Position numbers and translations under genes: made by a program
Source: JBGQAS01 sp964498605
GTDB taxonomy: Bacteria > Chloroflexota > Anaerolineae > Anaerolineales > Anaerolineaceae
Reading direction: 5' to 3'
DNA length: 12,788 nt
Assembly: GCA_964498605.1 (NCBI GenBank)
Contig: CAZCHK010000054.1
Location: 1-12,788, forward strand
In this document: positions 6,478-12,788 of the stretch, piece by piece
Layout: each line of letters opens with the position of its first letter
Numbering within the stretch: the stretch's first letter is position 1
Notes under the pieces: model-generated
The model's database searches: none
Told to the model about the DNA's origin: nothing
The model's input: the letters and a program-made list of their open reading frames with translations, nothing else

Positions 6478-7559
6478 ACAAACAGACACTGAAGACCAAA
6501 CTGATCAATATCGGTTCCCGCCAGGTGAACCTGCTTGAGAAATTGTCCAATGCCATAGGTGTTTCCGGAGAAGAGGATGAAATCCGCAAGATCATCCTCA
6601 ATGAGATCGCGCCGTATATTGCCAGTCACAGAATCGACGCGCTGGGGAACCTGATCGCCACCTGCTCCACGACCGGAAAAAATCCACTGCGCGTCCTGAT
6701 CGCCGCGCACATGGACGAGGTCGGCTTCATGATCGTGGATGAGGATGAGGGTGGCTTTTACAGATTCGACCACATCGGCGGGATTGACGCCCGGCTTCTG
6801 GCTGGAAAACCTGTCATCGTGGGGAAGGCGCACGTCCCCGGAGTAATCGGTGTCAAGCCGATCCACCTGACGACGGAAGCTGAAAGAAAAACACCTTTCA
6901 GCATGGATGCGATGCGCATCGATTGTGGACCTGATCAGGCAAAGAAGATCGAACCGGGAGAGAGAGCCACGTATGCCACAAAATTCCACCGGCAGCAAAA
7001 CAGCATCATGGGCAAGGCGATGGATAACCGCATTGGCGTGGCGACATTGATCGAGCTGATCAAAAATGGACCCTACCCGGTGGAACTCACGGCAGCGTTC
7101 ACTGTCCAGGAGGAGGTGGGTCTGCGAGGAGCCCGGGTGGCAGCATACTCCGTGGATCCGGATGTCGCCATCGCGGTTGATTCCACCCCTGCCCTGGATT
7201 ACCCGGTTTGGGATGGAGAAGAGAACACACAGTACAATACGAAACTGGATCAAGGCCCCGCCCTTTACACGGGCGACATGGGCACGATGAACGACCCCCG
7301 ATTGATCAGCTTTCTCTTGCAGATGGCAGAAGCCTACCGTATACCGTGCCAGCTGCGACAGCCCGGGGGTGGAGGTACTGATGCCGGAGCAATGCACAAG
7401 GTTCGGGCGGGGGTCCCGGCGATATCAATCTCAACACCTCACCGCGGCATTCATGCGCCTGTTCAGATATCCCGCGTATCTGATTGGCAGAACACGATGC
7501 AGCTGCTGCAGGTATTCCTGTTGAACTTCAAAAAGAGTTTGCTGGCTGTAGATCGATAA
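6474..7559 (+). CDS. M42-family metallo-aminopeptidase, paralogue 2
   Basis: This 361-residue M42 peptidase has the full ligand set: AAHMD (His79, Asp81), AMDNRIG (Asp184), TVQEEVGLRGA (Glu213, Glu214), AVDST (Asp236) and His327. The last motif reads GIHAPVQ instead of the usual Y(I/V/M)HSPxE, so the conserved Glu is Gln331 and Ser is Ala328. These changes are next to the metal site. An extra N-terminal extension of about 20 residues (MNKQTLKTKLINIGSRQVN) precedes the usual L-x-x-LSNAIGVSG start. GAGGTG at 6460-6465, eight bases before the ATG, is a good ribosome site inside the end of paralogue 1, and the two genes overlap by four bases. It is probably active as a peptidase, perhaps with altered specificity (inference). 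Confidence 0.93.
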   Translation: MNKQTLKTKLINIGSRQVNLLEKLSNAIGVSGEEDEIRKIILNEIAPYIASHRIDALGNLIATCSTTGKNPLRVLIAAHMDEVGFMIVDEDEGGFYRFDHIGGIDARLLAGKPVIVGKAHVPGVIGVKPIHLTTEAERKTPFSMDAMRIDCGPDQAKKIEPGERATYATKFHRQQNSIMGKAMDNRIGVATLIELIKNGPYPVELTAAFTVQEEVGLRGARVAAYSVDPDVAIAVDSTPALDYPVWDGEENTQYNTKLDQGPALYTGDMGTMNDPRLISFLLQMAEAYRIPCQLRQPGGGGTDAGAMHKVRAGVPAISISTPHRGIHAPVQISRVSDWQNTMQLLQVFLLNFKKSLLAVDR

Positions 7560-7581
7560 AAGACTTGACTGGAGATAGAAG

Positions 7582-8571
7582 ATGAAAGCATTGATCCAAA
7601 AACTGGTAGAAGAAATCGGTCCCTCGGGATACGAAAAACCTGTTCGCGAGCTGATTAAAAAGGAAATCCTTCCCCACAAAGGCGAGGTGGACGCGCTTGG
7701 CAATCTGATCGTGAAAACAGGAAAAAAAGACAGGAATGGAATGCGCATCATGCTGGCTGCTCACATGGACGAGATTGGCATCATGGTGACGCATGTTGAT
7801 GAAAATGGTTTTTTGCGCTTTTCAACCATCGGTGGTGTGGGGCACATGACGCTCATCGGTGGGAGGGTGAAATTCCTGAACGGTACTGAAGGAGTCATCT
7901 CAACTGAGCGCAAGGATAAAGCTGATCAGCTCAGCAGCATGGAGCATATGTATATCGATGTTGGCGCCAGCAGCCCCAAAGATTGCCCGGTTACGGTGGG
8001 AGATGTGGCAGGTTTCCAGCGATCTTTTGTTGATCTAGGAAATCGTTTGGCAGCAAAATCCATGGATGACCGCATCGGTGTCGTGGTGCTGATCGAGACC
8101 CTGAAGGCACTCAAAACAACCCCGCACGAAATATTCTTTGTATTTTCCACCCAGGAAGAGGTGGGACTGCGCGGTGCGACTACTGCCGCTTATGCCATCG
8201 ATCCCGAGATCGGCCTGTCAGTGGATGTGACCCTGACCGGAGACACGCCCAGGGCCAAGAAAATGGCCGTGGCGCTGGGAAAAGGACCCGCGATCAAGAT
8301 CCGTGACGGCGGGATGCTGGCCGACCCGCACATCGTTGAGTGGATGATCAAAACGGCGGAGAAACTGCGCATCCCCTATCAGCGTGAAATCCTTGAGGGG
8401 GGCACCACGGACGCCCGGGTCATGCAGATCACGCGGACAGGAATGCCAGCGGGATGTATTTCCATACCCTGCCGCTATGTTCATAGTCCATCGGAGATGA
8501 TCGATATCAAAGATGTGGAGCTGGCGGTCAGACTGCTGACTGATCTGATCAGTAAACCTGTGAAGCTGTGA
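7582..8571 (+). CDS. M42-family metallo-aminopeptidase, paralogue 3
   Basis: This 329-residue M42 peptidase is the shortest of the three. Its ligands are AAHMD (His61, Asp63), SMDDRIG (Asp162), STQEEVGLRGA (Glu192, Glu193), SVDVT (Asp215) and YVHSPSE (His301). TTDARVM at about 275-281 matches the family's G-T-D-A block. Where paralogues 1 and 2 have GGFDPRLL and GGIDARLL, this one reads GGVGHMTLIG, so the substrate-proximal D-x-R is absent. GGAGA at 7571-7575, six bases before the ATG, fixes the start. It follows paralogue 2 by 22 bases in the same operon. Related archaea make mixed TET particles from two M42 subunits, so co-assembly here is plausible but unproven. Confidence 0.93.
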   Translation: MKALIQKLVEEIGPSGYEKPVRELIKKEILPHKGEVDALGNLIVKTGKKDRNGMRIMLAAHMDEIGIMVTHVDENGFLRFSTIGGVGHMTLIGGRVKFLNGTEGVISTERKDKADQLSSMEHMYIDVGASSPKDCPVTVGDVAGFQRSFVDLGNRLAAKSMDDRIGVVVLIETLKALKTTPHEIFFVFSTQEEVGLRGATTAAYAIDPEIGLSVDVTLTGDTPRAKKMAVALGKGPAIKIRDGGMLADPHIVEWMIKTAEKLRIPYQREILEGGTTDARVMQITRTGMPAGCISIPCRYVHSPSEMIDIKDVELAVRLLTDLISKPVKL

Positions 8572-8581
8572 ATTAAATCAA

Positions 8582-8920
8582 ATGTTAAAAATGACCCAGT
8601 TCTGGCAAAAAATAAAGGCTTTGAGGACAAAGCTTTTACCATTGCCGATCCTGTTGATGTTCCTTGTCGTCGCCCTATTCACCGTGGTGATCATCTGGAG
8701 CGAGCCAATCACCAATATGCTGATCAGGCCAACTGCGACATCGGATATGCTGTTAACGATCACCCCGACAGGTCTGGATGTCCCGACCGGACTGCCGGAG
8801 GAAGTACTGGAATCCCCTGCGCAGACAAACGGGATCATGATTGGAGCGGTCGTCCTGGTCCTGATCATCCTCATCAGCACGGTTGTGCGCATCATTCCTA
8901 AGAAAAAGAAAGCAGAGTAA
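8582..8920 (+). CDS. Uncharacterised two-helix membrane protein
   Basis: I do not recognise this 112-residue protein. It has a basic N-terminus (about 1-18) and a hydrophobic helix (about 19-39). A 45-residue loop rich in Thr, Pro and Gly, with acidic residues near LPEEVLE, follows. A second helix lies at about 85-105, and the end is very basic (PKKKKAE). The charge pattern predicts both ends in the cytoplasm and the loop outside. It begins ten bases after the third M42 gene and ends just before a terminator, so it is the last gene of the M42 operon. No clear ribosome site is seen. A second ATG three codons in (8591) is an alternative start. Base composition and codon use look like the neighbours, and there is no longer overlapping ORF on this strand. 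Confidence 0.75.
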   Translation: MLKMTQFWQKIKALRTKLLPLPILLMFLVVALFTVVIIWSEPITNMLIRPTATSDMLLTITPTGLDVPTGLPEEVLESPAQTNGIMIGAVVLVLIILISTVVRIIPKKKKAE

Positions 8921-8930
8921 TCGAAAATCG

Positions 8931-8956
8931 GAGACCAGAGCACCTGGTCTCTTTTT
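8931..8956 (+). terminator. Intrinsic terminator of the M42 operon
   Basis: GAGACCAG (8931-8938) and CTGGTCTC (8944-8951) form a perfect eight-base-pair stem with the loop AGCAC, followed directly by TTTTT. It lies ten bases after the small membrane protein gene and abuts the stop of the convergent glycosyltransferase. Read from the minus strand the T-tract is poor, so it mainly serves the plus strand. Confidence 0.9.
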
Positions 8957-9983
8957 ATGCTTCCAGGATAGTGATGTATTTTTCAACCATGTCAATTGCG
9001 TTAAAGCACTTCTCCGCCCTTTTGCGTGCTTCGATGCGGTAGGCTGAATTCTTGTGAATCACATTCAGCGCGGCTGGAACGAACAGGCTGGGATTGGCCG
9101 GTTCCAGTTTCTGGTCGTCGGCTCCGTATGGCACAACCACTCCGGCCTCCCCTCCGACCAGCTCCGCGATGGAACCGGTATCAAACCCAACCGTTGGTGT
9201 TCCACAGGCCATGGCTTCGATCAGAGAATTCGGACAGGCGGCATTGATCTCGCAGGGAAGGTAAAAATGAGATCCCCTGCACAGGGCGGGTATTTGCTCG
9301 CGCCCGACCACACCCTGCCAGGTGATCCAGTTCATCGAGTGATACTGATCCTGCAGCGGTCTGGGCACATCCCCCACCACTACCAGTTCCAATGGTTTTG
9401 GCAGATGAAGCCTGAGCTGTCGGCAAGCTGATACGGCGTTATGAAAGCCCTGTTCGTGACCACCGCCCAGATGACCTTCGATGACCAGGACGCGGACGTG
9501 TTCAGCGGGAGGCGCTTCTCCTTTTACCGGTCGATAGCTTTCCAGATCAGTCCCGTTGTGGACCACCTGCGCCGGTGCCGAGATCTGCCCGAAGACCGTA
9601 TTCCACCAGTTCCGCGTGAATTCCGATTGGTAAACGACAGCGTCCGCCAGGTGTCTGCGCGTGGAAGACATGAGCGCGTTGATGATCTCGGACCGAAGAT
9701 AGTGCTTTAATCCTGTGCGGGTTTTTTTGTGGGTCCAATTCATGCCGTTAAGCCGCTGGACGACGCGGAGACGCTGCTGCCTGGACCAGAGCAGCAGGTC
9801 AATGCGTTTGGTCCCAGCAATCACCAGTACGGCACGGCAAGATCCCTGTTTCGGATCATGGGTCACAGCCCAGCCACGTTGCGTGAGGCCCCTGGTCAGC
9901 CGTGCTTGAAAAGAAGCAGGTCCCCCCAACTTTTGGTGGTCGGGAAGAATGCAAATGCTTTTCTGACCTGCCTTGGGGTCCAT
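8955..9983 (-). CDS. Glycosyltransferase, family 4-like
   Basis: This 342-residue cytosolic glycosyltransferase has the GT-B fold. The N-terminal half has a Gly-rich LGGPASFQARLTRGL near residue 19, typical of GT4 acceptor domains. The second half carries HNGTDLESYRPV (about 142-153), VVVGDVPRP, and the donor-site segment PNSLIEAMACGTPTVGFD (about 251-268) followed by GSIAELVG. In the usual EX7E donor motif the second Glu is present (Glu256), but the first position is Ala248 (INAACPN). The related 'DACPN' subfamily has an acidic residue there. It starts three bases after wecB and is the last gene of the wec operon, so its donor may be UDP-ManNAcA or UDP-GlcNAc for a surface polysaccharide (inference). 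Its acceptor and donor cannot be read from sequence. Confidence 0.85.
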   Translation of the reverse strand: MDPKAGQKSICILPDHQKLGGPASFQARLTRGLTQRGWAVTHDPKQGSCRAVLVIAGTKRIDLLLWSRQQRLRVVQRLNGMNWTHKKTRTGLKHYLRSEIINALMSSTRRHLADAVVYQSEFTRNWWNTVFGQISAPAQVVHNGTDLESYRPVKGEAPPAEHVRVLVIEGHLGGGHEQGFHNAVSACRQLRLHLPKPLELVVVGDVPRPLQDQYHSMNWITWQGVVGREQIPALCRGSHFYLPCEINAACPNSLIEAMACGTPTVGFDTGSIAELVGGEAGVVVPYGADDQKLEPANPSLFVPAALNVIHKNSAYRIEARKRAEKCFNAIDMVEKYITILEA

Positions 9984-9986
9984 GAA

Positions 9987-11117
9987 TCACTTCTGTCCGA
10001 AGAGTTTGAGCGCTTCGACGATGTGTTTGGAAGCTTGCCCATCGCCAAACAGAGTGGAGGATTGGCTCATACGCGCGTAGGCGGAGGGATCGACCAGAAG
10101 GTTCTCCACGGTCCTGGTGATGGTTTCCACATCCGTACCGACGAGCTTGAGCACCCCAGCCTCGATCCCTTCAGGGCGTTCAGTGACCTGGCGCAGAACG
10201 AGGGTTGGTTTTCCCAACGCCGTGGCCTCTTCCTGGATACCGCCCGAGTCGGTCAGAACCAGATGGGATGATTTTAACAGGTGCACGAGAGACAGGTATT
10301 CCACGGGTGGAATCAACTGCACGTTTTCAATGGCGCCAAGCTCTTTTTCAACCGGATTCTTGATCCTCGGGTTGAGATGGACGGGATACACAAATTGCAG
10401 GTCATCCGCATGTTGCTTGGCCAATGTGCGGATTGCTTCGCAAATTTCCAGTATGGGCTTACCGAAATTTTCCCGGCGGTGGGCAGTGACGAGGATCATT
10501 TTTTTGGAACCGTTGGCAACTCCCAGACGCGTGAGCATATCCGAGATCTCCAAAGGAGCGGGCATGGCGCTGATGACATTCAGGGCGTCAATGACCGGGT
10601 TCCCTGTCACCACCACGCGCCACTTTTCAATGCCTTCAGCCAGCAGGTTGTCCCTGGACAGCTGCGTTGGCGCAAAGTGAAGATCCGCGACTACGGAAGC
10701 AACACGGCGGTTCAATTCCTCAGGAAAGGGCTGATTGCGGTCATGCGTCCGCAACCCGGCTTCCACGTGTCCCACCTTGATGCCGCGGTAAAACGCGCAC
10801 AGGGCTGCGATCATGACCGTGGTCGTGTCGCCCTGTACAAGAACCCAATCCGGTTTCATCTGATCCAGTACGGGATCAAGAGTATTGAAAATCCTCGCGG
10901 ACAATTGAGCCAGTGATTGATCCGCCTCCATCAGGTCAAGATCGATATCCGGTACGACATGAAATAACTTCAGCACCTGGTCCAGCATCTGGCGATGTTG
11001 GGCGGTCACGCAGATGGAGGTTTTGATCCCTGGCTGACCTTCAAGGGCGTGAATGACCGGAGCCAACTTCACGGCTTCCGGACGGGTTCCAAAAACAACC
11101 AGCACATGCTGCTGCAT
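9987..11117 (-). CDS. wecB: UDP-N-acetylglucosamine 2-epimerase (non-hydrolysing)
   Basis: This 376-residue cytosolic enzyme interconverts UDP-GlcNAc and UDP-ManNAc. The family start VVFGTRPEAVKLAPVI lies at residues 7-22. Residues matching the E. coli catalytic set are Asp97 (QGDTTT), Glu119 (HVEAGLRT), Glu133 (FPEELNRR) and His213 (TAHRREN). The UDP-binding DSGGIQEEA and GKPTLVLRQVTERPE lie in the C-terminal domain. The Glu in QVTERPEG and the RPE motifs are intact, and the length is normal. It lies three bases behind wecC and three bases before the glycosyltransferase, so all three are surely co-transcribed. Together with WecC it supplies UDP-ManNAcA for a capsule, teichuronic-like polymer or other surface glycan. 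Also named mnaA in Gram-positive bacteria. Confidence 0.96.
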   Translation of the reverse strand: MQQHVLVVFGTRPEAVKLAPVIHALEGQPGIKTSICVTAQHRQMLDQVLKLFHVVPDIDLDLMEADQSLAQLSARIFNTLDPVLDQMKPDWVLVQGDTTTVMIAALCAFYRGIKVGHVEAGLRTHDRNQPFPEELNRRVASVVADLHFAPTQLSRDNLLAEGIEKWRVVVTGNPVIDALNVISAMPAPLEISDMLTRLGVANGSKKMILVTAHRRENFGKPILEICEAIRTLAKQHADDLQFVYPVHLNPRIKNPVEKELGAIENVQLIPPVEYLSLVHLLKSSHLVLTDSGGIQEEATALGKPTLVLRQVTERPEGIEAGVLKLVGTDVETITRTVENLLVDPSAYARMSQSSTLFGDGQASKHIVEALKLFGQK

Positions 11118-11120
11118 GAT

Positions 11121-12416
11121 CTACTCCGCTTCCATCCGGACTGATCGATCTCCGAGGGTGAAAACCGTAAATCCAGCCTTTTCATATGCTTTTTTATCAA
11201 GGACGTGCACTGTGTCCAGGATGAGGCGGGCTTGGGTCGCTTTGGCCAGTTCGAGTGGTTTCATGGACCTGAACTGAGCATGCGCGACAAGCAGGATGAT
11301 CAACTGCGAGCGTGTGACAGCCTGTCCAAGTGACAACGCTGTGTCAAAGGTCTTAAATTTTGCGTCCACCTTGAAAGGTTCAAATGCGGTGACCGCGCAT
11401 CCCGCGTGTGACAGCAGTTCGGCAACTTCAACAGCGGGGCTTTCTCGCAGATCATCCACATCAGGCTTGTACGATAAACCCAGGCAGGTGACGCGCTTGC
11501 CTCGCAGATCGTTGCGAAATAGCTGCCTGACGAGCGATACAACAAAATGGGGCTGACCGTCGTTGACCTGCCTGGCGGCCAGGATGAGCGGCGTGATGTC
11601 GGGAGCCGCTTCCACCAGGAACCAGGGATCGACGCTGATGCAGTGGCCGCCCACTCCGGGTCCAGGATTAAGGATCCTGACCCGGGGATGAAGATTGGCG
11701 ATGCGGATCGCCTCCCAGATGTCAATTCCGAAGCGTTCAGCCAGGCGGCTGAACTCGTTGGCAATGGCGATATTGACATCCCTGTATGTGTTTTCCATCA
11801 GCTTGATCATCTCAGCGGTCGTGGCGGTTGTGAGAATGATCTCCCCTGTGACGAAAGCGGCGTACAGCTCGCGGCCAGCCTGGGCTGATTTTTCATTGAC
11901 ACCGCCGATCACGCGCGCATTTTCGATCAATTCTTGTAATATCTGCCCGGGCAAGACGCGTTCAGGGGAGTATGCCAGGAGGAAATCTTCTCCAGCTTTC
12001 AAACCGGATCGTTCGAGGATAGGCGCGACGAGCTCCACTGTGGTCAGGGGTGGCGAGGTGGACTCCAGGACGACCAGGTTTCCCTTTCTCAGCACAGGCG
12101 TGATCGATTCAGCAGCGGAAGCGACCGCGCGCATATCCGCGGTTTTGTCATTGAAAAATGGAGTGGGAACAGCGATGATGAACGCGTCCGCCGGGCAGGG
12201 CTTGTCGCTTATCTCCAAAGCTTTAGATTTTAACGCTGCGCGGAAAATTTTCTTCAAACCCGGTTCGTAAATGTGCAGCTCGCCATTTTTGAGTCCCCCG
12301 ATGATATCAGGGTTGATATCCACGCCGGTGACATGCAGCCCATGCGAGGCAAAAGTGCTGGCTGTTGGCAGGCCGATATAGCCAAGACCGAGCACGCAGA
12401 TACTTCGGAATTTCAT
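11121..12416 (-). CDS. wecC: UDP-N-acetyl-D-mannosamine dehydrogenase
   Basis: This 431-residue NAD-dependent dehydrogenase oxidises UDP-ManNAc twice to UDP-ManNAcA. The Rossmann start ICVLGLGYIGLPTA is at residues 6-19 with Asp33 (GVDINPD) after it. Tyr149/Glu152 lie in LAYSPERVLPG, Lys205 in EMIKLMENTYRDVNIA, and catalytic Cys259 in GGHCISVDPWF. The long PGPGVGGHCISVDPWF block and NLHPRVRILN before it favour WecC over other UDP-sugar dehydrogenases. A second UDP-binding domain with GLSYKPDVDDLRESPA ends the protein. I start at the ATG at 12416: AAAGGAG is five bases before it. A GTG two codons upstream (12422) would overlap that ribosome site. First gene of the minus-strand operon. Confidence 0.95.
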   Translation of the reverse strand: MKFRSICVLGLGYIGLPTASTFASHGLHVTGVDINPDIIGGLKNGELHIYEPGLKKIFRAALKSKALEISDKPCPADAFIIAVPTPFFNDKTADMRAVASAAESITPVLRKGNLVVLESTSPPLTTVELVAPILERSGLKAGEDFLLAYSPERVLPGQILQELIENARVIGGVNEKSAQAGRELYAAFVTGEIILTTATTAEMIKLMENTYRDVNIAIANEFSRLAERFGIDIWEAIRIANLHPRVRILNPGPGVGGHCISVDPWFLVEAAPDITPLILAARQVNDGQPHFVVSLVRQLFRNDLRGKRVTCLGLSYKPDVDDLRESPAVEVAELLSHAGCAVTAFEPFKVDAKFKTFDTALSLGQAVTRSQLIILLVAHAQFRSMKPLELAKATQARLILDTVHVLDKKAYEKAGFTVFTLGDRSVRMEAE

Positions 12417-12421
12417 CGCCA

Positions 12422-12428
12422 CTCCTTT
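12422..12428 (-). promoter_or_regulatory. Ribosome binding site fixing the wecC start
   Basis: AAAGGAG on the minus strand is five bases from the ATG at 12416. It overlaps the in-frame GTG at 12422, which is therefore unlikely to be used. Confidence 0.75.
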
Positions 12429-12445
12429 GGATAATGAATTGGAAT

Positions 12446-12451
12446 ATTATA
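12446..12451 (-). promoter_or_regulatory. -10 element of the wecC-wecB-glycosyltransferase operon
   Basis: A perfect TATAAT on the minus strand would start transcription near 12439, about 23 bases before the wecC ATG. The base run at the -35 position (TCCAAT) is poor, so the promoter may need an activator. Confidence 0.55.
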
Positions 12452-12485
12452 ACCTGTACCGGGTTACGATTGGATTGGCTGGTTC

Positions 12486-12514
12486 TTGCGATGCTACTGC
12501 GTGCATGATACACT
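12486..12514 (+). promoter_or_regulatory. Promoter of the right-edge gene, predicted to give a leaderless mRNA
   Basis: TTGCGA (12486-12491) and TACACT (12509-12514) are 17 bases apart. TG one base before the -10 makes it an extended -10. The expected start, seven bases after the -10, is the A of the ATG at 12521, and no ribosome site is present. Confidence 0.55.
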
Positions 12515-12520
12515 TTAAAC

Positions 12521-12788
12521 ATGGTTCTTAAAGTGCTCGGGGCTTTCGGTCAGGCATCGTACGGAGAGCTTCTGCGTATCAGTCTGGAGAGGGAAGGCTT
12601 GGTGAAGATGGACCTGGTACGCGACAGCAGCACCGCGCTGGTTCAATTTGGCAAGGATTCCTACGGGATATTTTTGTTGGATGGCGAGCTCAAGGATCAA
12701 CCGATCTCCGCGCTGACCCACAACCTGTGCTTTCAACGCCCTGACATCCGGGTCATTGTGATTTTGGGCAACAACAGCGATGAGGCCG
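12521..12788 (+). CDS. Receiver-like domain protein, 3' end outside window
   Basis: The ATG at 12521 opens a frame of 89 codons to the right edge. An in-frame stop four codons upstream (12506-12508) leaves no earlier ATG. The residues resemble a response-regulator receiver. GELLRISLEREGL (about 15-27) looks like helix 1. YGIFLLDGELKDQ (about 48-60) looks like strand 3 with Asp54 at the phosphorylation position. RPDIRVIVILG (about 73-83) looks like strand 4. The acidic pair expected at the end of strand 1 is missing (VLGAFG), so it may be a pseudo-receiver. The rest of the protein, and any output domain, is outside the window. The call rests on pattern only. It is divergent from the wec operon. 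Confidence 0.6.
   Translation, partial: MVLKVLGAFGQASYGELLRISLEREGLVKMDLVRDSSTALVQFGKDSYGIFLLDGELKDQPISALTHNLCFQRPDIRVIVILGNNSDEA

Noticed and set aside
5833..7397. Long open frames on the minus strand (218 and 317 codons) across M42 paralogues 1 and 2
   Set aside because: The plus-strand frames contain every catalytic motif of the family, and these opposite frames arise from codon bias. They show no family motif.
9729..10916. Plus-strand open frames of 180-211 codons opposite the glycosyltransferase and wecB
   Set aside because: The minus-strand genes carry intact family motifs. The plus frames have no recognisable domain and overlap each other.

Overview
The window is ordinary bacterial chromosome: densely packed genes, moderately high GC, short intergenic gaps, and no insertion sequence, CRISPR array, tRNA or rRNA. 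The gene mix suggests an anaerobic, Chloroflexota-like (Anaerolineae-like) bacterium. It includes a PF13796-type membrane sensor domain beside a small PspC protein, a mycobacterial-style HIT protein, a DUF212/YuiD-like membrane protein after xseB, and three tandem M42 peptidases. This taxonomic placement is an inference from gene content, not proven by the sequence.

Layout. Positions 1-611 (minus) hold the N-terminal part of a multi-pass membrane sensor-domain protein that runs off the left edge. It is divergent from a 71-residue PspC-domain protein (732-947). A symmetric hairpin at 958-990 separates pspC from a convergent HIT-family gene (997-1476, minus). A strong sigma70-like promoter surrounded by three inverted repeats (1533-1624) then opens a five-gene operon: a diacylglycerol-type lipid kinase, PlsC acyltransferase, both subunits of exodeoxyribonuclease VII (xseA, xseB) and a divergent-PAP2 membrane protein (1638-5231). 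A second promoter (5248-5276) drives three consecutive M42 metallo-aminopeptidase paralogues and a 112-residue two-helix membrane protein (5413-8920), ending in a clear intrinsic terminator (8931-8956).

The right third is a minus-strand operon, wecC - wecB - glycosyltransferase (12416 down to 8955). WecB converts UDP-GlcNAc to UDP-ManNAc, WecC oxidises that to UDP-ManNAcA, and the glycosyltransferase probably works on the same surface glycan. Divergent from it, at the right edge, starts an incomplete gene (from 12521) whose product resembles a degenerate response-regulator receiver domain and whose mRNA appears leaderless.

I found no clearly new defence or mobile system. The points most worth a second look are the M42 triplet with its membrane-hairpin partner, the three dyads around the lipid-kinase promoter, the sensor/PspC pair with a palindrome between them, and the atypical receiver-like protein.
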